DNA of 64,000 nt from the NCBI RefSeq assembly GCF_050624435.1, contig NC_134538.1, positions 123,920,937 to 123,984,936 of the forward strand. The letters are read 5' to 3'. This document shows positions 1-11,420 of the stretch, one piece after another. A program made the position numbers and the translations under genes. The stretch is from Tenrec ecaudatus (lineage: Eukaryota; Chordata; Mammalia; Afrosoricida; Tenrecidae). The notes below the pieces were generated by a model. That model did no database searches and was not told the origin of the DNA. It saw only the letters and a list, made by a program, of their open reading frames with translations. Within the stretch, counting starts at the first letter, position 1; each line of letters begins with the position of its first letter.

Positions 1-496
1 GGAGTGTGAAAGGGCTGTGAATTCCATTCTTCATTCAATCCCTTCAGCTTCCCTGTACTTTCTAAACGGTCAGCATCTCACTGTATGGAGTTTCAAGGGT
101 TTAAAGATTATTTTAGAAAGCACAGTCCATAAGGCAAGAATGATGCTCAATCAAAAAAAGCAGCCGTTGTGTCTAACACTGGCGCCAAGAGGAAGTTGCT
201 ACGTTCATCTTAGAGAAATAGGGTGCCCTCCTAGAGGATTTTCCTGGGCGAATACTTTTTGCCTGGCCCACTAACTTTAGACCACAACACGCTCATTAAA
301 GAGAGGGAAAGAGTGAAGAGAAGAGAGACTGAGTCGCGAGTTCAAAGTTCAATACTTTTTCACTGACCAGGACTATGCCTTCCTTTGCTTAAGTGAGAAT
401 ACAGTTGTTTTCTCCCCTACTGCCTCATTTCACATTGAAGTCCGAGAGAAATGCACTACATAAGCAACTGAGACATGTGATCCTTCATAGATAAGG
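1..496. other. No recognisable feature
   Basis: I see no gene, exon or repeat family in this stretch. The short open frames are without recognisable domains. Confidence 0.4.
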
Positions 497-983
497 GTGA
501 CCACTGCCTCGGTCTAGGGGATATTAAGAGTGAAGGGGTGGAGTCTAGCCTGTCAATCAGATCACAGCCAGATGCCTCTTTGTAGGTGTGGACTTCTCAT
601 AAGGATTCTGGGAACTTCCTCTCTTCCTCTCTGGAGGCAGGGCACACTCTCTCTCTGCCGAGTCTTCCTGTTGACAAGCCACTTAGAGCCATGCTGATGG
701 AAGCCAGAGCCCTGAGATGCTTCCACTGCCACTGGACCCACAAGGCTTTTCACCCCTGGCCTGTGATCTTCCTGCATTTTGCATCATTGCATATGCTGCA
801 TGGGCCTAACGAGGAATTCATAGACTAGTATCAGACATATGTTCTAATATCAGACATATGGACTTGACCTGGATTGGGCGGGGATGTTTTCTCCATATGC
901 AATTGTTCCTTGATATAAGGTTCTCTCTTAAACACATATGAGGGTCTCTGGATTTGCTTCTCTAGCGAACCCGGATTAACACA
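497..983 (-). mobile_element. TGTGTTAGTC repeat, copy A
   Basis: On the minus strand this begins TGTGTTAATCCGGGTT at 983 and runs to about 497, ending GTGGTCAC. It shares its head, the block CTTGTGGGTCCAGTGGCAGT and the GATTGACAGGCTAGACTCCA block with the copies at 29972-30469 and 54975-55475. It has no poly(A) tail and no coding capacity. The class (LTR, DNA transposon or other) is not resolved, and I see no convincing target-site duplication. Confidence 0.75.
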
Positions 984-3433
984 GGAAGAAATGGAGAGAA
1001 GGCAGAAGCAAAATTAATGGAATGACACGGTTTCTGACTTCCTACCCTCTACCCAGCTAACTCAGAGCCAGATGTTGGCTCCCCTATTTTAGGCATTGAT
1101 GACGCCCTTCCATTGCCCGCTACATCTGTATGCACCTTACAATGCGTTTGGATTTCTTAGAGTAGTCGAAAAGCTGAGAAAAAATTACCTAAAATAGCCA
1201 TCCATTCCTAAACGGCCTTTCCTTCCGTTGTAAGGCGTCGACTTTGATCATTACAAATACAGCAGGTCCAGGCCTGGACTCAGGTGGCTCTGGCTGCCTT
1301 AGATGCTCTTCAGGAAATTTTCTTTCCATGTGCATCTACTTACTCAACAGAAGAGTGGAGCATGTCTCAAGACTCTTTTGTTACTATGAAGATAAATGTG
1401 GGTCCTCACTGTTTTAAAAGAGCTTTCTTCCCTCTCTGCTAGACTTAGACAATGAAGGCACTACATTAGCATTAGATATAGTAAATTTTGCCAACAAGTA
1501 AGTTTATCTCTGGCTTTCTGAATTTCCTGATTTTTTATCACGTTACGTTTCTCTATTCAAAACTGCCTTGCAAGATGAGCGGAAAGCTGGCGATGACATG
1601 TTGCTGTGTGGTGTAAACTGTATGCACCATGTGCACCCACCAGGGCTTTGCACTGGTTGCTGCCAAATGCAATTCCAAGTGTTGGAACTCGTCCTGAAGA
1701 TTTAAATTATTTGGATCTTTATAGCCTGTACTTCTGTTCACCACCCAAGGCAATTCTCCCCCACAAATTCCTAAATCTCCTTGTGGATAACTAAAATCAA
1801 GATATTTCTGGCGTTGCCTGGCTGCTCTCTGGGACAAGTTCATGTAGGCCCTGCCTCCTGTTTTGGACACTTTCTCCAGTATTGTCTGTTCTCTCTGAAA
1901 TTTGTGTGCACTTATTTATTAATATTATTATTTTTTTTTTCCATCAATTTTTACAGCTTCTTGGCTATGCCTAAGTGTTAGGGCTATCCTACTCAACCCT
2001 ACTGTAAACCGACCTTGGCCAGCATCACCGCCCAGGTTCTTTTTGAAGAGCCTGAAAGAGATCAGGATACATCTTAGTAAAAATAGATGGCAAAATAAGT
2101 CAGCACCTACGCCTGGCCACTTTATGTTCTCGTTCACCAGAATGAAACGCGGCCTGGCCCTGCACGCTCTTCATCGTTGGTAGGTTTCACCCGCAGCTCC
2201 ACTAGGGGGCTCATCTTCCAGCCCGTGGAGTTGAAGAACGCATGGGCAGCACTCTGCTGTGATCCATCGGTTGTTACTGGTTGGGTTTGGGAATCAGATC
2301 TCCAGACTGCTTAGTTTGGACTCCACTGAGCCCTGTCTACTGTGTATGGCGTGACTGGTGTTTGAATTCCTAGCGATATGGCCTCTAGCAACATGCAAGC
2401 CCCTACAGTGTAACAAACTGAAAAACAGGTGGTATTTGGATGTTCTAGAATTCATGCCCTACTAGTGGCTAGACCAGGTTCCTAGTTATTCATGACTTTG
2501 AATAAGGCACATCGCCTTTTCAAGCTTCATTTTCCTTGTATGCAACTTGAGCATATACTCTTCTGGGCCCTGGGTTCAAATAAGGATCAAAGACCCCAAA
2601 AGAAGTCGTTTGTAGCTATAAAATGCAACTCAAATGTATAGTTTTCCCACTCAGTCCTTTGGTTGGCATTGGATGAAATAGCATGGATAGAGAATCTTGA
2701 GCATTCTCAGAGCTGTTCCACAAGTATCAGTCTTCAGCATTGTCTTTCTACAATGAATATCATAGGAAGGTATTTCCACAGACTGCTCCTTCCCTTCACG
2801 CATCTTACTGGTGTTACTGGAACTGTCGAGGGTGCTGGTTCCTCACCCATATGCCTCTCCACCGTTGGATGGGCTCCTTTGAGTAGACAGGGGTGTGACT
2901 GTCTCAGACTCCCTTGGCTTCAAGGAAACGCTCGGATTGCTCACAAAACAAGCACAAAAGTACAAAGGAGAGTTCGAGTGTCTGGGAACCGAGCCTGTGG
3001 GCAACATTGCTATTGACTGGGCTAATTCTGGCATAATTAAAAAGAGTTTCATTAATTACAAATTTAAGTATAGAGAAAGGGTTTCTTACATTCTGGGCGA
3101 AGTTACTAGTCCCCTACCAGCGCCCTATTTGTCTTTCGCTTCACTGGCCCTCAGTATTTTTAGCCTCTAACCGCCTGATCTCTGTATCTCAGGGGTCTGC
3201 CCACCCCTCAGCCTGCGCCTCTGGATCTATTGACGCATGGCTGGCAATGCCTGCCTTGTCCATCATTGGTGGGAATCTCAACTTGCGGAGGCTTTCTGCC
3301 AGTTTCACCAATAGAAGAAAACGGAGATTGATTCTGAGTATCCAGAGTCCACAAGAGATACACATCCGACTTGATTGCGAATCAAATGTCTCCAGAAGTA
3401 CAGGGCCTTCGTAGTCTTTAATTTCGAGGTAAT
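984..3433. other. Unrecognised, apparently unique sequence
   Basis: No exon with convincing frame or domain. A weak MIR-like stretch lies near 2440-2590, with the typical 'ttcattttcct' and late-MIR wording, but it is too diverged to call separately. The rest is ordinary mammalian sequence. Confidence 0.35.
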
Positions 3434-3562
3434 TGTGCCTGATGGTGTAGTGGGGCTGTGCATTGGGTTGCTAACCACAAAGTCAGTCGTTCAAACCCAG
3501 CCACTGCTCAGAAGAAAGATGAGGCTTCCTGTTTCCATAAAGATTCACTGCTTCAGAGGAGT
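3434..3562 (+). mobile_element. AfroSINE-type tRNA-derived SINE, 5' part
   Basis: It contains the SINE head: an A-box-like segment, the 'gctaaccacaaagtcag' core, a B-box-like GTCAGTCGTTCAAACCC, then the 'agaaagatgaggctt' body. It is abutted on the right by an L1 fragment in the same orientation. A further SINE-like body follows at 3868-4055, so the L1 piece may have landed in or beside a SINE cluster. Confidence 0.8.
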
Positions 3563-3566
3563 CGAG

Positions 3567-3842
3567 GGGAGGAGATGAGTCAGTCAGGGTGCGATGAAGC
3601 ACCGATGAAGAATACAGCTTTCCTCCAGTTCCTAAATGCTTCCTCCCCCCCCGCCCCCCCAACTACCATGATCCGAATTCTACCTTGCAAGTCTGGATAG
3701 AGCAGAGGATGCACACTGGTCAGCAGATAGGCGCCGGAGGCACAGGGAGTCCAGGGCGGATGATCCCTTCAGGACCAGGGGTGTGAGGAGCGATACTGGG
3801 AGGGTAGAGGGTGAGTGGGTTGGAAAGAGGGAACTGATAAGG
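3567..3842 (+). mobile_element. L1 3' UTR fragment
   Basis: It matches the reverse complement of 62640-62870 over its length: the gatgagtcagtcag/caccgatgaa block, 'ctttcctccagttcctaaatg', a C-run, 'accatgatccgaattctacc' and 'gatactgggagggtagaggg'. It lacks the poly(A) end and everything 5' of this segment, so it is an internal relic. Confidence 0.85.
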
Positions 3843-3867
3843 TGGGTTATGTCTAGACTCAAGAACC

Positions 3868-4055
3868 CTGGTGATAATAGTTACCCTCGGAACTACAAGC
3901 TGCTCCACGGGAGAAGAGTGTGGCAGTCTGCTTCAGGAAAGATGTGCAGCCTGTGAAACCCTGTGAATCAGTTTAACTCTCTCTCTAGGGTCACTCTGAT
4001 TTGGAAGCAGCTCAGTGGCAATTGGTTTGGGCTTGGTGATTTTTGTTGGTCTCCT
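3868..4055 (+). mobile_element. Diverged AfroSINE-type SINE
   Basis: Starts 'gaaccctggtgataatag' and has a SINE-like body with 'gggtcactctgatttgg' and 'ctcagtggcaattggtttggg' in the 3' part, the normal SINE end wording. The middle is diverged. Confidence 0.65.
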
Positions 4056-7000
4056 CTGTTTTGTTCCAGTTGGAATCTTGACTGACCTGCCTGTCAAAGC
4101 AGGACACCCCCTGTAATCACAGTCAGTTCTTCAGGGGGATTTTGTCTCGTCTTTCCTTCCTTGAGCTATTATGTTCTCAGGGGCAGCACACCCTGGGGAG
4201 TAGAGAGATACTGGGTCTTAAAGAAGTGCAGGAGAGCGAGCTGCCAATACCAGCTTCCAATGGAAAGTCAAAGGCATCGTTTTGCCATTGGTGTTAGCCC
4301 TTTGTTCTTCCTCACCACTCCCCTTTCCCCACCCCATGTGGCAGCCTAGATAAAAAGAAGAAGAAGAAGAAAATTGAACACAAACCCCTCTCTGTCCAGC
4401 TGCGACTGGCCTGGCAGTCACAAGTTTCCATCCCACTTGAACCCCAAACTGCTAGAATCCCTGTGAGTCTAAACTTTATTGTAGATGAAGTAGTCATCTC
4501 CATCGCAGAAACCTATTTCCACTTACTTTGACGTTGTCCACGGCTCGATCACTTTTTCCACCACTAGTTCTTCCAGTTCCTGGAGATGGGGTGTCCAAGG
4601 CATTCATTCTGCTGCATTGGAGGCAGAAGGCCTGTGGCTGAATAAAAAGCCTGCAAGTTCCTAGACCCTCTAGTTGTCACACCTGTTGCTTTATCCCTTC
4701 GCTTACTAGACAAGGAAAAGGAAGCTGGGTCCCCCACCCCTGTTCCGTGACGTAGAGAGCAGGAGGTGAGATGATCCACAACGATGCCAAGATTTTGGAT
4801 GGCTAGGGGTGGACCCAACCCTGCAGCCCCTGACAAACTTCTCTGGAACGTATCTGACTATGCCGACAGGCACATGGGACCACACGATGCAAATCGCCCA
4901 CATGCGGAGGGAGCTGACCATGCGTCTGCATCTGACACTGCTAGTCGCTGGCATTTGTCAGATGCGGTCCCAAGTTCACCACACCAGTGGCTGGAAAAGA
5001 AAGTGAGTGACTGTCTATCACTTCCCGAAGGGAGAGCCGGGGCAGGGGTGCGGAGGCAGAAGAGAAATGGGAAATGTTTTTAATAGAAAAACTAAGTGTA
5101 TAAAGAAAAATGAAAACAAAACCAGTAAAGGTAGCACCACATTGGAAGAAACGAGACATGGAAAGTGGTTCTTTGCTGCGAAGAAGTTTAGAAAGCGGTC
5201 CACTGATACTTCTGTCTCTGAATCCATTAAGATGTCAGTGGTGAAAGCAATATCGCCGAGGATAGTGCTATGTCAGGGTGAAATCAATAGCAGCCACGGG
5301 AAGGTAATAAATTCTTCTGAAGAATGGAGTGAACTCACACTTACAGAATTATAACTGTCATCAGGATGAGCTAGCAGCAGCGAGCTGGACCCGCACCCAC
5401 CCCAGACAGACCAGGAACTGGCTTGGGCTGGCATTTGGGTTTAACCACTTAACTCCAGGGGAGCCGCCTTCCCCTCGACTGGTGAAGATAACAGAGCTGC
5501 CAACTGGAAGATGACATGACTTTCCAAAATAGAACTCGGTGCTCCTGCCCTGTCTCACTGTGAACCTGCAGAACCCCTTGGGATTATTGCCCTTAGGAGC
5601 ATGGGGTGTCTGGAGACCGCAGTGGAGGGAAGACCGCCGATGGAAAGGCTCTGGGGTCTATTCATAAACAGCCCCAAGGTGGGCAAAAGGAATGACTGCA
5701 AAGCATCAGACGTCAGGTGGGAGTACCTTTAGAGGGGCATGGGAGAGTGGGAAGGGGGCATAAAGGCAGTGTTCTCTCGCTTGAGCTGGGTGCTAGTGGC
5801 ACAGGCGTGTCTCCTTGGGGCAGTCATTGAACTTTCCCAGATGATCTGCAGACTCTTTGTATAGCCGACAGAAACACAATGCATGCTGTGCGTTGGTGAA
5901 ACCCTTGCCTGGGACATTCTTGGCATGCTCTTTCCAACTCTGCTCTAAACAGTCAGCAGATTTTGGGTTGGTCACTTGATCCACAGTTTCGTCTACAAAA
6001 TGAGGAGGACCAGATGATTTGGATCCTTAATGCCTCCCGGTGCCGTCACCATTGGCAAGTGACGAATGGCTTGCATCGGTGTTCCTGCCATTAGTGACTC
6101 GCGTAATAATCCGAACATGGAGAGGCGATGAGCTGGAGGTTGTGTAAATTTTCTGTTTGGAGAACGATGTAGAGTGATTGGAGCTGCGTCCTGTTGACAG
6201 CGAAGAGGGAGAGTGAGGGTGGTTGTCAGCGGCGGCCCCCACTTTAAAAGCAGATGTTCATCGCAAACCTAGTGATGTGTGTGCGATCACATGCAATTCA
6301 GGAGCCTAGGTTTCTCTCGCAGCTTCTTCTCAAAAATTGCTGGTGGAAATTAGGGTTCTGTGAACTATGCTGCAGAATCCTTCCGCCGGTCCTGCAGTGC
6401 GGCGTCTCGACAGCTTGCGTTCCCTTTTGTGTTTAATAGAAAGTGGACTGAAAGGTGACCTGCACAGGGACTGATTGGCAGCTTGGGAAAATCGGTGTCT
6501 CTCTATCTCCAGGAAGCTGCTGCCAATCACATCTCACAATGGGTGGGAAAAGACCAGCGCCTGCACTAGCGGGTCTCTGCCAGACTGATAGGAGAAATCG
6601 CCGTGACCTCCATTTGATAAAAAAATGAACACTTGCCATCTCCCCTTGGGCTTTTCCTCCAACCCCAGTCTCTTGGAAGCCAGAAGATGTTCACGAGGAG
6701 GCAGAAGAGAAAATGAATGATTTTGATCGTGGGCTGCACAGGCTGGGCAGTCAGTGCCTAGAGAATAGCTCCACGGGACCTTCTTGAAATCTTAACCGTC
6801 TGTTTTGTCTGGAGTCCCCTAGACACCGGTCACTTGACCCGATTAAGCCGCCTGCCTTCAACTCTCTGAAAGCCGTTCTGGAAAGCCAGGCCAGACATGC
6901 GCTCCGGTGGCCGTCCTCTCCTGAATCCCAAGAACCAGCCTGCCGTACAAACATAGAAGTGTATTATTTAGTCTTCCATTAAACACGAGGGGAAACAAGG

Positions 7001-7451
7001 AAATGAAAGAAATGCAAAGCATGAGCTGCCACATCAGAGCCTAATTACCATCATTTGACCCATTCTTCTTCCCACGGCCGCAAAATCAGCCTTGGGTGAG
7101 AGAGCCTCGCCAGCAGATAGCAGCCTTCCGTTCTCACTCCCTACTCCTCGCCTCCTTTCCTCCTTCCTTCCTTCCTCTCTTCCACAAATGACGCTCAGTA
7201 AGACAATGGTTCTTCTAACCGTTTGTAAGCTTCGTGTATATCAGTGAGAGCTTCGCATGACTTGATATAATGAACTAAGAGAAAGGAAAAGGGCGGACGG
7301 AGGGGGAAGACCCATGTTGTCTCCTTATTCTCCAAAGCAACTGTTAGTCTAAGAATAGTTTCCTAGAACCTGCCAGAAATCTCACTGGCATCATCCCTAT
7401 TGGGTGCATGGACAGTGTGATTTCATCAGTAGCAGTATTAGTAATTCAGAG
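4056..7451. other. Unrecognised sequence, a few low-complexity patches
   Basis: No exon or gene recognised. Small features are a GAA-rich patch at 4350-4372, a MIR-like stretch at about 5955-6040 (cagtttcgtctacaaaatga), and a pyrimidine-rich stretch at 7137-7190. The segment 7020-7130 reads like non-repetitive, possibly constrained DNA. Confidence 0.35.
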
Positions 7452-7640
7452 GAGTCCTGGTGGTACTGTTGAGGAAACATGGCCCTGCTAACCACAAGGT
7501 TGACCATTTAAACCCACCAGCAGCCCCAAGGGAGAAAGATGAGGCTGTCTGTTCCCCCCAAAAATTGACAAGGCCTCAGAAACCCTGCATAACATCGCTA
7601 AGAATTGAACTCCACTCGGTGGCGATGTGTGTGTGTGTTA
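7452..7640 (+). mobile_element. AfroSINE-type SINE
   Basis: Contains 'gagtcctggtggtac', 'cctgctaaccacaaggttg', 'accatttaaacccaccagc', 'gagaaagatgaggctgtct' and a 3' 'ggcgatgtgtgtg' tail. All segments are in the order of the family consensus. Confidence 0.85.
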
Positions 7641-9124
7641 CTGTTTAATTTTGGTTCATAATTCAGAAAAGGGCCAATTCAAACTCTACGTGTCCAGTCA
7701 CCACAGTAGTAGCCCGCCTCTCAGCCCCTAAGAGATGTTTTTGCGGGGTTTTGTTTTGTACCTCTAGTTTCTCATAGCTTTGTCTTCTGTCTGACTTCCC
7801 CCAAGCTACGTGAGCTAAGTTAAGTTGGCAGGGCTTCGCACACTTATGGATGATAGTGAATGAGCTGGGCAGCCAACCTGCAAAAAGTGTTAACTTCATC
7901 CTTATTAGAATTCACCCAAAATCTGATTCTAATAAGCTCTCCCGGCCCACATTAGTGCCAGAACTTTTGTCCTTTGCCGTAACTGATGTCAGAGGAATGC
8001 GTCTACTGTCACCCTTTGGCTCATGTATGAGATGTGAGGAGATGTTTCGATGGCAGCTTTGAAGCAAGCTGCACAGGCCTGACCAGCATCGCCCCAATTT
8101 AGGACTCAAGCAAACAACTCAGTAAATCACAAAGTTTGAAGCGTGTGCCTCTGGCTCGGCAGGCAGAGGGGCTATCCACCTGACCTTGTGTAGTTCACAG
8201 CATCGGGCATGGGGACTGTGTCAGTTTCAACCAGTACGCAAATGAAAAACAAGTTAGCAATATGGGTGGCCTTGAAAAGCCCCCTTCCTGGAGGGGAGGG
8301 CCGCCTTGCACAGTGGTCCAGGGAGTTAGAGGAACATGGCAGAGGGGCAGCACGAGCAGGCCCGATTTGCAAGTCATGGAGTCAGCAGGCAAAAGGAGGA
8401 AATCATATTCTGGGGGGTCTGAGGCAAGTCCATATCTGCAGCCAAGTGAACTGTGACCAAAGGAAAAAGGCATGGAGTAAACGATGACTAATGATGCCAA
8501 GTTGGAGTCCGGAGTTCCAAATCAAGCAGGAAGAGCTTGACGGCAAATCTGGGTAAGCAGGTGTATCATGCACGGATGCAAGTAACAGAACACTCACAGT
8601 GGTCTGAATCATTAAAGGCTTGGATTTAAGTATGGCAAGTGGAAGTCCAAAGGTGAGGCAGGCTGTAGGTTTAGGTGATCCAGTCAGTTTCCCAAGGAGC
8701 CAGGTTTTCCTGGCTCCCTGCTGTCCCGTGCCTTTGGTCAGCGCGTTCTCCTAGCATGTGAGTCTCCATGTGTTTCCCAACACTTCCAACCAGGGACTGA
8801 ACTCCTAGAAGCTATCCCAGGAGAAGGAGCAGGAACTCTCATCAACGCTCCTGCCAACTCCCACAGCATCGTACTCATCTGAACTATTGCTCCGGTTCTT
8901 TTCTGAGCCAATCACAAGCCGGAGAAGACTATTTTGTCAGTTCAGATGCATCAACGCCTGTCTTCGGAACAGGAAATAGGGCTGTCTTTGTCTAAACTCA
9001 TGGGCAGCCCGGAAAAGACTTTACGAACTGGTCAAAGTTCACGATCTCCCAGGAAGGAGGATAAAGAGGTGATCCCTCATTCTGCACTTCACTGAGAACG
9101 TCGGACTCTCATCTTCCCGGCCGG
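7641..9124. other. Mostly unrecognised; probable ancient repeat at 8540-9060
   Basis: The stretch from about 8540 to 9060 (ggtaagcaggtg ... agtaacagaacactcac ... attaaaggcttgga ... gggactgaactc ... ctgagccaatcac) follows the word order of an old eutherian interspersed repeat that I cannot name with confidence. The rest is unassigned. Confidence 0.35.
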
Positions 9125-9330
9125 GAGCCCTGATGGCCAGTGGCCACGCCTCCGGCTGCCCACCACAAAGTCAGCACTGGATCCACCCGCCACTCCGAGG
9201 GAGAGCGACGGGACTCCCTCCTCCTGTCCAGCATGACCGTCTTGGGAACCCAATGGGGCAGTTCTGTGCTTTCCTACAGGATCACGATGAGTCTGCATGA
9301 ACTCAATGGCTGTGAGTTTGTTATGGCCGT
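9125..9330 (+). mobile_element. AfroSINE-type SINE
   Basis: Begins 'gagccctgatggccagtgg', with 'cccaccacaaagtcagcac', 'gaacccaatggggcagttct' and 'cacgatgagtctgcatg' in order. It is CpG-rich relative to its surroundings. Confidence 0.85.
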
Positions 9331-9739
9331 GAGGCCTGTTTATTGGAGTCACTGAGTAAAAAGAAGAGTCCCCAGTCAATCCATGATAGGGAGGAGCGAG
9401 AGCTAAACCTTTGCTGTGAAATCCACTAAGTTTTGTTTGTTTGCTTGTTTGTTTTTTCATGTACTACAGTCTAGCCTGACTGGTGCAGATATTAACAATA
9501 GCTGTGGACGCAGCTAGTATTAGACCTTAGTGGTATGGTTGGCAAATAAAGGATAAAAAATCAGCCTACTCTCCATTGAGCTCTTAAAATTAATCAATGA
9601 TTCAAAAGATTTACCCAGATGGATAAAATCTGAATATTATATAAGTATTTCAGATCATATATGTATTCATGGGGTGGGGGGTGGGGAATAGGAACCATAA
9701 ATGTTAGGTATCACATTTATTAAAATAGATGGGGTAAAG

Positions 9740-9987
9740 TTCCCCAACAAAATTCTCATAAGGCTCTCCCTGGTCTCTCCTCCCCTCTCTCCTTGGCTCC
9801 CTCTCCTCCTCTGTTTCCCTTTCCCCTTGTCCCCCTTCCCTTCCCCTCTCTCCACGTGGGCCACCAAGCGGGGCTGAGGTGAGCAATGTGGCTGTGTATT
9901 GTGCTTGAATCCACGATTGTAATATCTCTTTATCTCTCATGCTCTCGATGACTTTAATATAATATATATACATCTCAAAAAATCCTC
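9740..9987 (+). mobile_element. LTR fragment (U5 side), same family as 22.7-23.4 kb
   Basis: The stretch 'ccacgtgggccaccaag', 'ggggctgaggtgagcaat', 'tctctcatgctctcgatga' and the AT-rich end match the reverse complement of about 22740-22880. Only the 3' (U5) part is present. Just 3' of it, after about 60 bp, lies a short L1 in the same orientation. Confidence 0.75.
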
Positions 9988-10050
9988 ATAGGATTGCCTT
10001 CTCTAGCCAAAAAGAATGAGCAGGTGTATTGTTGGGATGTAAAACAAAAC

Positions 10051-10290
10051 TTCCACATCGGACAGTGTAAGATATGACAAAATAATAATTTATAAAGTAT
10101 CGTGTTCATGAGGGAAGGGGGAGCCAGGGAGGGTGGGGAATGAGGAGCTGATACCAAGAGCTTAAGTAGAAAGCAAATGTTTTGAGAATAATGATGGCAA
10201 CAGTACTTGATGATGTACAATGTGCTTGACACAATAGATGGATGTATAGATTGTGTTAAGAGCTGTACAAGCCCCAATAAAATGATTTTT
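10051..10290 (+). mobile_element. 5'-truncated young L1, 3' end only
   Basis: Runs from 'ttccacatcggacag' to 'gccccaataaaatgattttt' and then an A-run. It contains the family 3' UTR words 'ataataatttataaagt' and 'gcttgacacaatagatgg'. An A-rich word near 10041-10050 is repeated after the tail at about 10294-10304, a possible but low-complexity target-site duplication. Confidence 0.85.
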
Positions 10291-11040
10291 AAAAAAACAA
10301 AAACCCTTCCTCAGCACAGCTTCTCTGGCCTGTCTCTCACCAATGCAGTTTTCTGACTTTTGTGAAAATAATAAGCCCCTGAGATCATCCTGCATCCTTC
10401 AGGAAATCTGTCAAGGCTGCTCCTGTGACTTAAACAACAATAGCAACAAGGTCTCCATAGCTTTCGAAACTGACCTCTTTGCCTTGAATTTAACTGACTC
10501 AGCAGGTCCCTTCACAGCCACTGCTTTGATTTGGCAGAGGTCTTTTTAGACTAAAACAAGTGTTATTACTGTGAGATTTTGTCTACCGCCATTGACTAAC
10601 CACAGAGACATATTTAAAACACATTTTGTTTGGAATGAACCTTTTTTTGTTTTTTTTTAATGACCTGGAAACCTATTAGCAATACTTTTTTGACTTCCGC
10701 TTATGTGGGAGTTTCTCTAACTACATCAGCGAGAATGCATTGTGTAGACGTCTTTGGCATAGCTGAGAGTAATTTGAAGCAAGTAGGGCGGTAAAGTTGT
10801 AAAATCTTCTTTCTCCCTATGGGTAATGTTTAAGATTCAGTAGGGTTTTTTCCCCCCCTCTTACAGGTAATTTTCATGACTCCGTTCTAAAACCATCCAC
10901 AACTCCCAGAGAAGATGCTGTGGGTGACTTTGATTAGGACATTATCCTCAAAACATGTTAAGATTGCACAGGGACAAGATAGCCCGTTGTTAGATGGTTT
11001 GCCCTATTATAAAACACGAGGCCAGAATCCTCGACTTGAG
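10291..11040. other. Unrecognised, AT-leaning sequence
   Basis: No exon, RNA gene or repeat family recognised, apart from a T-run near 10640-10660. Confidence 0.35.
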
Positions 11041-11420
11041 TAGCGTGTTAATTTCCCAGCGTTGCAGTTATACAACATTCGCACGTGGATGGCTTTACAG
11101 AACGGGGACTTATTGGGGCACAGCTCTTGAGGTGAACAAGCTAAATCAGGTCCTCATCGTATGAATCCCTCCTTCCTCCTGTCACTGAGTTCCTTGAATC
11201 TCTGGTAATGTGCACATGGCATCTGTCTTCCTTCCCCCGTGCGTGCCCCTGCGTCTGCTCTGGTCCTTTTATATCTCAGAAGTGATTGCGTTTAGGACTC
11301 ACCCTACACTGGCAACGATCTAGCCCACCTAACAGAATATAAACAAGGTAACATCCACAGATACAAGGGCCAGCTTTCAGCACCACTTCTGTGGGGGACA
11401 CAGCTCAATCCATAATAAGG
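11041..11420 (+). mobile_element. Ancient eutherian interspersed repeat
   Basis: The words 'ttcccagcgttgcagttata', 'gaacggggacttattgg', 'agtgattgcgtttaggactc' and 'ggggacacagctcaatcca' follow the consensus order of the common old element with '...ttagggcccacccta...ggggacacaattcaaccca'. A second probable member is at 17840-18245. I do not assign a Repbase name. Confidence 0.55.
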
